Origin: Cryptosporangium minutisporangium
Lineage (GTDB): Bacteria; Actinomycetota; Actinomycetes; Mycobacteriales; Cryptosporangiaceae
Length of the DNA: 57,315 nucleotides
Direction: 5' to 3'
NCBI RefSeq assembly: GCF_039536245.1
Contig: NZ_BAAAYN010000029.1
Coordinates: 116,879-174,193, forward strand
The notes beneath the pieces are model-generated. The model had not been told where the DNA came from, searched no databases, and saw only the letters and a list, made by a program, of their open reading frames with translations. Positions 8,399-16,000 of this stretch are shown here, piece after piece. Positions within the stretch are counted from its first letter, which is position 1. Every line of letters starts with the position of its first letter. Position numbers and translations under genes: made by a program.

Positions 8399-8931
8399 AC
8401 GCAGCCTCCGTCGCGAGTCGTCGGGCGGCCGGTCACCCGCTGCTGGCGGGGTGCGGCGGGCCGACGACGATGGTGCATCTGGTCCTGGGGGCGGGGTCAT
8501 GAGGTGGCGGAAACGCCAGTCGGCAACAGCTCCGTCCTGAGTGGCGCTGAGGTAACCCTGGCGCCTACCCGAGACCGACGCATCGGTCGCGGGGGGTCAT
8601 TCGAGGGTCACTTCTGGTATTCCCAGGACCGGGCCGTCCGCGGCGGTTCCCCACCAGAACGGTGGAGAAGGTGCGGATGCGGCAGCCGGGGGAGCCGGCG
8701 CGTGCCCCCGAAGTGAGCCGAGCGGCTCCCTCCGGGGTGTCCGCTACGTACCGTAGCGCCGGTTCGATGCCGAGACGCGATACTTCCGGGTCGGATGAGG
8801 GCTGACGTGACTTCTGTTGACGACGGGTCGGGTGCGGCCCATTGGTCGCTTCGCGTCTCTCGACCCAGGCGTTACTTCGCATATTATTCAAAGCGTCGTA
8901 AAATGGACTAGTGGTGCAACGGGGGACGAGC
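8399..8931. promoter_or_regulatory. Divergent intergenic region with palindrome and promoter
   Basis: 533 bp without a credible gene, between divergent acyl-CoA dehydrogenase and EAL-HDOD genes. A perfect palindrome with 7-bp arms, CGCTACG-tac-CGTAGCG, lies at 8742-8758. The last 50 bp turn AT-rich. The open frame on the minus strand at 8565-8972 shows no family-like sequence and overlaps this promoter, so it is not annotated. Nothing else could be read. Confidence 0.5.
8876..8904 (+). promoter_or_regulatory. Candidate sigma-70-like promoter of the EAL-HDOD gene
   Basis: TTCGCA (8876-8881), a 17-bp spacer, then TAAAAT (8899-8904). That is 4/6 and 5/6 matches to the housekeeping consensus. 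Transcription would start near 8911, giving a short leader with a GGGGGACGAG ribosome-binding site (8921-8930) before the ATG at 8932. Confidence 0.45.
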
Positions 8932-10161
8932 ATGCTCAAGCCGTTCCCGGACGGCTCTGCCCCGCCGCTCATCCACGTCGGGCGTCGCCCCGTCCACGAT
9001 CGGGCCGGTGCCGTCGTCGCCTACCGGTTGCTGTTCCGCGACACCGCGGTGGGGGCCGTCGCGACGCCGGCCCGCACCGCGGCGCTCACCCAGACGATCG
9101 TGGCCGCGTTCACCGAGTTCGGCATCGAGGAGCTGGTCGGGCCGGTGACCTGCCTGGTCGCCGTGAACCGCGACTTCCTCGCCGGCGTGGTGCCGCTGCC
9201 GTTCGCGCCGGGCCGCACCGTGCTCGCCGTCGACGACCCGTTCCCGCTGGACGACGTCGCCGTCGCCGGTGCGGCCGGGCTGGCCGGCCGGGGGTTTCCG
9301 CTCGCGGTGGACGCGTACACCTGGGGAACGCCGCAGGAGCGCCTGCTCCCGCTCGCCGACTACGTGACGCTCGACCTCCGCGGCGCCGACCGGGCCACGG
9401 CCGACGCGGCCCGCCACCGGTTCTCCGCCTATCCGCGGGCCCGCCTGATCGCGGGCCACCTGGAGACCGCGGAACAGTTCGAGCACGCGTTCGAGCTGGG
9501 CTTCCGGCTGTTCGAAGGGCCGGCGGTCGGGCGGGTGGCGGTCGCGTCCCGTCCCGGGCTCTCCACCACCGCGACCGCTCGGCTGCGCCTGATCGCGGTG
9601 CTCAGCCGGGAGGACGTGTCGATCGACGACGTCACCACCGCGGTGACGCAGGATCCCGCGGTCAGCTACCGCCTGCTGCGCGCGGCCGGTGCCGCGGCGT
9701 CCGGGCAGACCAGCAAGGTGACGTCGCTCCGGGAGGCGGTCGTCCTGCTCGGCCTCGACCGGATCCGCGGGTGGGTGGCGCTGATGCTGCTCAGTGACTC
9801 CGCGACGTTCGACCGGCACCGGGCCTCGGTCGTGCTCAGCCGGGCCCGCTTCTGCCGTGACCTCGCCGCGCTCCACGACGCGCCGCCGGACGCCGCGTTC
9901 ACCGTCGGCCTGCTCTCCGGCCTCGCCGAGATCCTGGGCCTGCCCACCGACCGGCTGGTCGCCGCCCTCCCGCTCGCGGACGCGCTGATCGCCGCCCTGG
10001 TCGACGGGGCCGGTCCGCTCGGCGCCGTCCTGCGCACCGCCGTCCGCTACAGCGACGGGGTGGTCGAGCGGCTGCCGGGGGTGGTGGATCCGCGCCGGCT
10101 CGTCGAGGCGCAGCTCGGCGCCTTCCGATGGACGAACCGCCTGCTCGCGACCGCGGTGTGA
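8932..10161 (+). CDS. EAL-HDOD signalling protein (YuxH/CdgJ type)
   Basis: 409 aa. The N-terminal half is a degenerate EAL domain: it opens IHVGRRPVHDRAGAVVAYRLLFRD, where the signature is YxLLFR rather than E-x-L, and the metal-binding acidic residues of active c-di-GMP phosphodiesterases are not recognisable. The C-terminal half is an HDOD domain (LIAVLSREDVSIDDVTTAVT, then SYRLLRAAG and SLREAVVLLGLDRIRGWVAL). Proteins of this architecture are generally inactive towards c-di-GMP and act as regulatory scaffolds. The ATG at 8932 is chosen over GTG 8911 because of the strong purine-rich RBS at 8921-8930. It precedes terC by 91 bp on the same strand. Confidence 0.8.
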   Translation: MLKPFPDGSAPPLIHVGRRPVHDRAGAVVAYRLLFRDTAVGAVATPARTAALTQTIVAAFTEFGIEELVGPVTCLVAVNRDFLAGVVPLPFAPGRTVLAVDDPFPLDDVAVAGAAGLAGRGFPLAVDAYTWGTPQERLLPLADYVTLDLRGADRATADAARHRFSAYPRARLIAGHLETAEQFEHAFELGFRLFEGPAVGRVAVASRPGLSTTATARLRLIAVLSREDVSIDDVTTAVTQDPAVSYRLLRAAGAAASGQTSKVTSLREAVVLLGLDRIRGWVALMLLSDSATFDRHRASVVLSRARFCRDLAALHDAPPDAAFTVGLLSGLAEILGLPTDRLVAALPLADALIAALVDGAGPLGAVLRTAVRYSDGVVERLPGVVDPRRLVEAQLGAFRWTNRLLATAV

Positions 10162-10252
10162 CGGGCGGGCGTCGCCAGACCGGATCGTGTCGTTGGGCGG
10201 TGAGGGATGTTCTGGGGGGTTATCGTGTATTTCGGCATATCGGGAGGTCGAC

Positions 10253-11290
10253 GTGGGCGTCACGGCCACGGGGTGGGCGCTGACCATCGGCGTGATCCTC
10301 GCGCTGCTCGCGCTGGACCTGGTGCTCGGCACCGTCCGCCCGCACGCGGTCGGGTTCCGTGAGGCCACCGCCTGGTCGGTGTTCTACATCCTGGTCGCGG
10401 TGGTGTTCGGCGTCGTCCTCGCCGGACAGTACGGCTGGGGCTACGGCGCCGAGTACTTCGCCGGCTACATCGTCGAGAAGAGCCTCTCGGTCGACAACCT
10501 GTTCGTCTTCGTCATCATCATGTCCACGTTCGCTGTGCCCCGCGAGCACCAGCACAAGGTGCTGACGTTCGGGATCATCGCCGCACTGGTGCTGCGGGCG
10601 ATCTTCATCGCGGTCGGGGCGGCCCTGCTCCAGCTGTTCTCGTTCATGTTCCTGATCTTCGGGCTGATCCTGCTGTGGACCGCCGTCCAACTGTTCCGGC
10701 ACCGGGCCGAGGACCCGGACATCGAGAACAACGCCCTGGTGCGGAACGCGCGCCGGATACTCCCGGTCACCGACGACTACATCGACGGACGCCTGCTGGC
10801 CCGCGTCGACGGGCGTCGAGTCGTGACCCCGCTGTTCCTGGTACTGATCGCGATCGGCGGCACCGACATCCTGTTCGCCCTGGACTCGATCCCCGCCGTC
10901 TTCGGCGTCACCGACGAGGCGTACCTGGTCTTCGTCGCGAACGCGTTCGCGCTGCTCGGTCTGCGGGCGCTGTTCTTCTTGGTCACCGGCTTGCTCGACC
11001 GCCTGGTGTACTTGTCGGCCGGGTTGGCGCTGATCCTGGCGTTCATCGGCGTCAAGCTGGTGCTGCACTGGGCGCACGGGCTGAGCGACGCGGTGCCCGA
11101 GATCCCGACGCCGCTCTCGCTCGTCGTCATTCTCGGGATCCTGGCGATCACCACCGTGGCGAGCCTGCTCAAGACCCGGCGGGATCCGGCGGCGAAGGCA
11201 CACGCCGGCGTCGTCCTGGGCTCCCCGTCGCACGGCGCCTCGCCCCCCGCGGGCGACGAGCGGCCACGCGGCCGCCACCGCAGCAGCTGA
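10253..11290 (+). CDS. terC: TerC/Alx-family integral membrane protein
   Basis: 345 aa, about nine membrane helices. Signature TerC segments are GYIVEKSLSVDNLFVFVIIM and GGTDILFALDSIPAVFGVT, each with the conserved acidic residue in a membrane helix. Members are implicated in Mn2+ export, metalation of secreted enzymes or tellurite resistance; substrate here is unknown but divalent metal is the best guess. The GTG at 10253 is chosen because GGGAGG (10242-10247) precedes it. No yybP-ykoY-type manganese riboswitch was recognised in the 91-bp leader. The next gene is an exported metal-dependent phytase, a possible but unproven link. Confidence 0.85.
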   Translation: MGVTATGWALTIGVILALLALDLVLGTVRPHAVGFREATAWSVFYILVAVVFGVVLAGQYGWGYGAEYFAGYIVEKSLSVDNLFVFVIIMSTFAVPREHQHKVLTFGIIAALVLRAIFIAVGAALLQLFSFMFLIFGLILLWTAVQLFRHRAEDPDIENNALVRNARRILPVTDDYIDGRLLARVDGRRVVTPLFLVLIAIGGTDILFALDSIPAVFGVTDEAYLVFVANAFALLGLRALFFLVTGLLDRLVYLSAGLALILAFIGVKLVLHWAHGLSDAVPEIPTPLSLVVILGILAITTVASLLKTRRDPAAKAHAGVVLGSPSHGASPPAGDERPRGRHRSS

Positions 11291-11413
11291 GGCGCGCCGC
11301 AGGGTCCATCGGCGCGGCGCGGGGCGGCGCGCGAACGGCGGCGGCGTACGCGTGCGGTGCTCATCCGGCGTGCGGTCACCCGCCGTTGCGCAGAGCGACG
11401 ATACGGTGACGCG

Positions 11414-12433
11414 ATGCGTCTTCTCGCCGCCCTGGTCATGCTGGCCACGGCCCTCACCCCGGACGCCGCCACCGCACCGGCGACCCGCCCCGGGGCCGTC
11501 CCCACCGCCGCGGCCGCGGTGGAGACCGAGCCGGTGGCCCACTCCGCCGCCGCCGCGCTCGACGTCGGGCTCTGGCGGGATCCCGCGCGGCGCCGCCGGT
11601 CGATGCTGGTGGGTACCGACCAGAAGGGCCCGCTGGAGACGTACGACCTGTCCGGTCGCCGGCTGCAGCGGATCAACAACGTCTACCCGACCGGCGTCGA
11701 CGTCCGGGGCAACGTCGTGGTCGCCACCTCGGGGCGGACGCTGCGCGTCTACACGGTGGACCCCGGCACCCGTCGGCTGACCCAGCGTGCGGTGGTGCCG
11801 ACCGGAGTGACGCCGTACGGGCTCTGCCTCTACCGCTCCGCACGCACCGAGCGGCTGCACGCGTTCGCCACCTCGGTCGGCGGGCGGGTCGAGCAGTGGC
11901 AGCTCACCGTTCGTGGCCGCCGGGTGGCCGCGAAGTCGCTGCGCACCTGGAAGATCGGGACCCGGCTGGACGCCTGCGTCGCCGACGACTCGAACGGCGC
12001 CTTGTACGTCAGCGAGCAGCGGTACGCGGTCTGGCGGTATCGGGCAGAGCCGGACGCCGGCCTGGGACGGACCCGGGTGGATTGGGCGAAGACGCGGTGG
12101 AGCGGCGCCGACGGCAAGGTGACGGCGAACGCCGAGGGCCTGGCGATCGCCGGCGACCGGCTCTACGTGTCGTCCCAGGGCAGCAGCGACTTCGCGGTCT
12201 ACCACCGGGTGAGCAACGCCTACCTGGGCCGGTTCCGGGTCGCGAACAGCACCGGCGACTCCGGGGTGGACGGCTGCCAGGACAGCGTCGGGATCGAGGC
12301 GACCAGCCGCCCGCTGGGCCCGCGGTTCCCGAACGGCCTGTTCGTCTGCCACGACGGGTACAACGTCGACGACACGACCGTGCACCGGGAGAACTTCAAG
12401 CTGGTACCGATGACCCGCGCGATGCGTCCGTGA
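11414..12433 (+). CDS. Secreted beta-propeller phytase
   Basis: 339 aa. A signal peptide (MRLLAALVMLATALTPDAATA) is followed by a six-bladed beta-propeller phytase domain. Family marks are TDQKGPLETYDLSGRRLQ, NNVYPTGVD, TPYGLCLYRS, DACVADDSNGALYVSEQ for Ca2+ binding, and FPNGLFVCHDGYN near the end. These enzymes are extracellular, Ca2+-dependent, and release phosphate from inositol hexakisphosphate. The ATG at 11414 is chosen because it begins the signal peptide; the frame opens at 11357 with an unlikely Arg-rich leader. No Pho-box was searched systematically. It is convergent with ridA. Confidence 0.82.
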   Translation: MRLLAALVMLATALTPDAATAPATRPGAVPTAAAAVETEPVAHSAAAALDVGLWRDPARRRRSMLVGTDQKGPLETYDLSGRRLQRINNVYPTGVDVRGNVVVATSGRTLRVYTVDPGTRRLTQRAVVPTGVTPYGLCLYRSARTERLHAFATSVGGRVEQWQLTVRGRRVAAKSLRTWKIGTRLDACVADDSNGALYVSEQRYAVWRYRAEPDAGLGRTRVDWAKTRWSGADGKVTANAEGLAIAGDRLYVSSQGSSDFAVYHRVSNAYLGRFRVANSTGDSGVDGCQDSVGIEATSRPLGPRFPNGLFVCHDGYNVDDTTVHRENFKLVPMTRAMRP

Positions 12434-12446
12434 TCAGCACGGTGCG

Positions 12447-12481
12447 TCGCCGTCGGTCCCGCGCCTCGCCGTCGGCCCCGC
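12447..12481. repeat. 16-bp direct repeat between convergent genes
   Basis: TCGCCGTCGGTCCCGC (12447-12462) recurs as TCGCCGTCGGCCCCGC (12466-12481) with one mismatch. It lies in the 52-bp gap between the phytase stop and the RidA stop. No hairpin with a convincing stem was seen; function unknown. Confidence 0.4.
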
Positions 12482-12485
12482 CGCG

Positions 12486-12890
12486 TTAGTCCAGCGCGGC
12501 GAGCGCGTCGATCTCGACGAGCATCTCCTCCCGGGGCAGCCCGGTCATCACCGTCGTGCGCGCGGGCAGCACCCCGGACGCGACCCGCGCCGAGACGAAC
12601 GCCCCGTACGCCTCGTTCATGATCGGGAAGTGGGCCCGGTCGGTGAGGTAGACCCGCAGCATCAGCACGTCGTCGAAGGTCGCGCCGCCCGCCCGCAGGA
12701 TCGCCTCGACGTTGCGCAGCGTCTGTTCGGTCTGCTTGGCGACGTCGCCCGGGTACAGGTACTCGTTCGTCGCCGGGTCCACCGGGCCCTGCCCGGACAC
12801 CTGGAGCAGACCGCCCTTGCGGACCCCCTGGGAGAACGTGTGAGCGGGCGTCGGGGCCTGATCGCTGACGATCGCGGTACGGGTGTTCAC
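12486..12890 (-). CDS. ridA: RidA-family (YjgF/YER057c/UK114) imine/enamine deaminase
   Basis: 134 aa, full length for a RidA trimer subunit. Family signatures are HTFSQGVRKGGLLQVSGQGPVDP, TEQTLRNVEAILRAGG, VLMLRVYLTD, and a C-terminal PARTTVMTGLPREEMLVEIDALA, where the Arg and Glu contact the ketoacid-like ligand. RidA hydrolyses the reactive enamine/imine released by PLP dehydratases. Its placement beside a DSD1-like dehydratase, across the divergent promoter, fits that role exactly. The GTG start overlaps the IclR stop in a GTGA (12887-12890), so the two are translationally coupled. Confidence 0.88.
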   Translation of the reverse strand: MNTRTAIVSDQAPTPAHTFSQGVRKGGLLQVSGQGPVDPATNEYLYPGDVAKQTEQTLRNVEAILRAGGATFDDVLMLRVYLTDRAHFPIMNEAYGAFVSARVASGVLPARTTVMTGLPREEMLVEIDALAALD

Positions 12891-13651
12891 GGGGTGTCTT
12901 CTCCTCCGGTTCGGTACCCGCAGTCGCGGGAGACGTCGGCGGCCGCCGCCACCAGGGACGGGACGAGCTCCAGCACGCCGTCGTAGGGGAGCAGGACGTC
13001 CGGGACGGACACCGATACGGCGGCCAGCGTCCGCCCGTCGGCGCCGTGGATCGGGGCGCCGACGCAGTTGATGAACGTCTCGTTCTCGGCGTGGTCGGTG
13101 GCCCAGCCACGGTCGGCCACCCGCGCCACCTCGGCCAGCAACTCGTCCGGGCTGCCGGGGGTCCGCTCGGTGAAGCGCGGGTAGTCCAGCACGGCGGCGA
13201 GCTCGGCGCGCTCGGCCGGGTCGAGCCCGGCGAGCAGTACCTTGCCGACCGCGGTGCTGTGCAGCGCCGCGGACTTGCCGATCCGGGACGCCATCCGCAC
13301 CGGGGCCTGGCGGGGCTCGAGCTTGTCCACGTAGGTCGCGACCGTGCCGTCGAGCACCGCGAGGTGGATCGTCTGGCCGATCTCGTCCCGGAGGCGCCGG
13401 AGCCGCGGCGCGGCCACGACCCGCACCTCGAACGAGTCCAGCGCCTGCTGCGCGAGCCGGAACAGGTGCGGGCCGAGGACGTACCGGTGCTCGCCGTCGG
13501 AGTGCACGAAGCCTTCGGACTCCAGGACGCGCAGCAGCCGCAGCACCGTGCTCTTGTGGACACCCTCGGCCTCGGCCAGCGCGCCGAGCGTGCCGACGCC
13601 GTTCGCCACCCGATCCAGCAGCGAGAGCGCCCGGGCCACCGACTGGCTCAT
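12887..13651 (-). CDS. IclR-family transcriptional regulator
   Basis: 254 aa. An N-terminal winged helix-turn-helix (SVARALSLLDRVANGVGTLGALAE and HKSTVLRLLRVLES) precedes an effector-binding domain with IGQTIHLAVLDG, LHSTAVGKVLLAG and FINCVGAPIHGADG. IclR proteins typically repress a neighbouring catabolic operon until a sugar acid or aromatic acid binds. This one sits between kinase and ridA genes; it overlaps the kinase by 4 bp and is the obvious candidate to control the divergent promoter at 14623-14710. The likely effector is a pathway intermediate such as KDG or glucosaminate (inference). Confidence 0.88.
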   Translation of the reverse strand: MSQSVARALSLLDRVANGVGTLGALAEAEGVHKSTVLRLLRVLESEGFVHSDGEHRYVLGPHLFRLAQQALDSFEVRVVAAPRLRRLRDEIGQTIHLAVLDGTVATYVDKLEPRQAPVRMASRIGKSAALHSTAVGKVLLAGLDPAERAELAAVLDYPRFTERTPGSPDELLAEVARVADRGWATDHAENETFINCVGAPIHGADGRTLAAVSVSVPDVLLPYDGVLELVPSLVAAAADVSRDCGYRTGGEDTP

Positions 13652-14622
13652 CCGGCGAGACCCTCCCACGCCGGCAGCGTGACCGGCCGGTCTTCCCGGA
13701 CCGTGAGCGCCGCGGCGGCGCAGCGGTGCCCGAGCCGCACCGCGTCGACGACGTCCAGGCCGTGCCACTGCCCGGCCAGGTAGCCGGCGGCGAACGCGTC
13801 GCCGGCTCCGACCGGCTCCACGACGTCCACCGGCAGCGCGGGGACGTGCCGGACCGGAGCGCCCGGTTCGAGCACCAGAACGCCGTGCTCCTCCCGCTTG
13901 AGCAGGATCCGGGCCGCGCGGGGCAGCGCACGGAGCAGCGCGTCCGGGTCGGCGGTGCCGAACACGGCCGTGGCCTCGTCGGCGCCGAGCTGCACCTCGT
14001 CGGCCCGGGACAGCAGACGCCGCAACGGCGCGTCGTCGCGGTCGCGCCAGAGCGCGGGCCGGTAGTTCAGGTCGACCGACAACCTGGCGTTCCCGGGGAG
14101 CGCGTCGCAGAAGGCCGCCGCGCTGTCGGAGAGCCCGGCGGTGATGCCGCTGACGTGGACGACACCGGCCCGGCCCAGCAGCGCGGCGACCTCGGGGCGC
14201 TCCAGGTACGCGGGGGAGAGCGCGGAGGCGGCCGAGCCGGCGCGGTAGTAGAGCATCGCCGAGCGCCGCGACCCGTCCGGCGCGGTGCCCGGCGTCTTGA
14301 CGTAGAGGCCGGTCGGGCGGGTGCGGTCGAACTCCACCGCGGACACGTCGACGCCGGCGGCCCGGGCGACCGCGGCGACGTGCTGACCGAACCCGTCGTC
14401 GCCGAGGCGGGACAGCCAAGCGGTCGGGACACCGAGCCGGGCCAGGGTCAGCGCGACGTTGAGTTCGGCTCCGCCGATCGTGCGGACGAACGTGGACGCG
14501 TCGGCGAGCGGGACGTCGTCGGCCGGCGTGAGCACGGCCATCGCCTCGCCGACGCAGACGACGGTGCCGGCCGTGCCGACGGCGCTGAGGGGGCCCACGG
14601 ACGTGACCTTTGACCCGGGCAT
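13648..14622 (-). CDS. kdgK: PfkB-family sugar kinase, probably 2-keto-3-deoxygluconate kinase
   Basis: 324 aa ribokinase/PfkB fold. The N-terminal substrate pocket has GEAMAVLTP and GGAELNVALTLARLG, the middle has FDRTRPTGLYVKTPG (KDG-kinase-like) and LSVDLNYRPALW. The C-terminal signature is VEPVGAGDAFAAGYLAG with the catalytic Asp. KDG kinase (2-keto-3-deoxygluconate to KDPG) is the most specific reading because a KDPG aldolase gene lies in the divergent arm of the same cluster. Other sugar-acid or ketose kinases cannot be excluded by motif alone. It is the first gene of the minus-strand arm, starting at the divergent promoter. Confidence 0.8.
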   Translation of the reverse strand: MPGSKVTSVGPLSAVGTAGTVVCVGEAMAVLTPADDVPLADASTFVRTIGGAELNVALTLARLGVPTAWLSRLGDDGFGQHVAAVARAAGVDVSAVEFDRTRPTGLYVKTPGTAPDGSRRSAMLYYRAGSAASALSPAYLERPEVAALLGRAGVVHVSGITAGLSDSAAAFCDALPGNARLSVDLNYRPALWRDRDDAPLRRLLSRADEVQLGADEATAVFGTADPDALLRALPRAARILLKREEHGVLVLEPGAPVRHVPALPVDVVEPVGAGDAFAAGYLAGQWHGLDVVDAVRLGHRCAAAALTVREDRPVTLPAWEGLAG

Positions 14623-14646
14623 GCGGCGATGCTAGAACCGACGGGA

Positions 14647-14680
14647 GCAACTCTGCAACAGCCATTGCGCAGGATGCAAC
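14647..14680. promoter_or_regulatory. Candidate IclR operator in the divergent promoter
   Basis: GCAAC occurs three times on the plus strand (14647, 14655, 14676), and TTGC at 14665-14668 pairs with GCAA at 14676-14679 to form the quasi-palindrome TTGC-N7-GCAA. IclR-family sites are often quasi-palindromes of this size. The site sits midway between the kinase start (14622) and the dehydratase start (14711). Confidence 0.4.
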
Positions 14681-14710
14681 GGCGATCGGGTCCCACGCCG
14701 GAGGTGGTTC

Positions 14711-16000
14711 GTGCGTTACGACGCGGAGACGGTCGGCCCACTCGGGCCCGACCGGAAGGCGGTCCCGGTCACGGCCTGGGGCCGCACGGCCGCGGAGTTC
14801 GTCGCGGGCGCGCCCGGCCTCGCCGACCTGCCGACGCCGGTGGTGACGCTCGACGACGGCGCGGTCACCGACAACGTCGCGGTGATGGCCGGCTGGGCCC
14901 GGGCGGCCGGAGTGGACCTGGCGCCGCACGGCAAGACGACGATGGCCCCCGCGCTCTGGCGCGCACAGCTCGACGCCGGGGCGTGGGGCCTGACCGTCGC
15001 GACGCCGTGGCAGCTGGCGGTCGCGCTCACCGAGGGAGTGCCGCGTGTCCTCGCCGCCTACTCGGTGCTCGATCCGGGTGTCCTCGCGCTGGTGTCCCGT
15101 CCGCGGACGGCTCGGGTGCTGGTCTGGGCGGACGGCGTGGACGTCGTCGCGGCGATGGCGCCGCACGTCGCCGGTGCGGTGGAGCCGGTCGACGTGCTGG
15201 TCGACCTCGGGGCGCCCGGCGGCCGCACCGGTGCCCGCTCGCTGGAGGCCGCGGTCGCGGTCGGCCGTGCGGTGGTCACGACTCCGGGACTCCGCCTCGC
15301 CGGGGTCGCCGGGTACGAGGGCGCGCTGGCCCACGACGCGTCGCCGGAGAGCCTGGACCGGATCCGTACCTACCTGACGCAGCTGGCCGCAGTGCACACC
15401 GCACTCCGGGACCTCTACGACCCGGCGACCGAACTCGTCGTCACCGCGGGCGGCAGCGCCTACTTCGACCTGGTCGCCGAGGCCCTCGCGCCGCTGCACG
15501 ACCCGGACGGGCGGCGCGGCCAGGCCACCCGCGTGGTCGTCCGGGCCGGGGCGTACCTCGCCCACGACGACGGTTTCTACCGGGGCATCTCGCCCTTCGC
15601 CCGGGTACCCGGCAGCCGGAACGGCGGCGGGGGCTTACGCGCCGCGCTGCACGGCTGGGTCCGAATCATCTCGCGCCCCGAGCCCGGATTGGCGCTGGCC
15701 GACGGCGGCAAGCGCGACCTGCCCTTCGACGAGGGACTGCCGGAGGTGCAGGCGATCCGCCAGGGCGGGACCGCCGCCACCGAACCGCTGGCCGGCGCCG
15801 AGGTCACCGCGCTCGCCGACCAGCACACGTTCCTCCGGCTCTCCGGCGACGCCGAGCGGCTCGCGGTCGGCGACGTGGTGCGGCTCGGCCTGTCCCACCC
15901 GTGCACGACGTTCGACAAGTGGAGCCTGCTGCCGGTGCTCGACGACGCCCACGCGCCGCAGCCGGTCGTGGTCGACGTGGTCCGGACCGTGTTCGGATGA
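14711..16000 (+). CDS. DSD1-like PLP-dependent D-amino-acid dehydratase (fold III)
   Basis: 429 aa, alanine-racemase-like fold type III. The PLP lysine is in APHGKTTMAP (Lys75). The C-terminal beta domain carries the metal pair of D-serine dehydratases as His-Pro-Cys (His396, Cys398) in LSHPCTTFDKW. These enzymes need PLP and Zn2+ and eliminate ammonia from D-configured beta-hydroxy amino acids. D-glucosaminate (2-amino-2-deoxy-D-gluconate) is such a substrate and would yield KDG, which the neighbouring kinase and aldolase would use. D-serine or D-threo-hydroxy amino acids are the alternatives. The GTG start has GGAGGTGG (14699-14706) upstream; its stop overlaps the next ATG by 4 bp. Confidence 0.82.
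   Translation: MRYDAETVGPLGPDRKAVPVTAWGRTAAEFVAGAPGLADLPTPVVTLDDGAVTDNVAVMAGWARAAGVDLAPHGKTTMAPALWRAQLDAGAWGLTVATPWQLAVALTEGVPRVLAAYSVLDPGVLALVSRPRTARVLVWADGVDVVAAMAPHVAGAVEPVDVLVDLGAPGGRTGARSLEAAVAVGRAVVTTPGLRLAGVAGYEGALAHDASPESLDRIRTYLTQLAAVHTALRDLYDPATELVVTAGGSAYFDLVAEALAPLHDPDGRRGQATRVVVRAGAYLAHDDGFYRGISPFARVPGSRNGGGGLRAALHGWVRIISRPEPGLALADGGKRDLPFDEGLPEVQAIRQGGTAATEPLAGAEVTALADQHTFLRLSGDAERLAVGDVVRLGLSHPCTTFDKWSLLPVLDDAHAPQPVVVDVVRTVFG

Noticed and set aside
8565-8972. Minus-strand ORF in the intergenic region before the EAL-HDOD gene
   Set aside because: Overlaps the promoter and start of the EAL-HDOD gene, has no SD and no family resemblance.
10162-10252. Manganese (yybP-ykoY) riboswitch upstream of terC
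   Set aside because: Expected because terC/alx genes often carry it, but only 91 bp are available and no matching conserved core was found.
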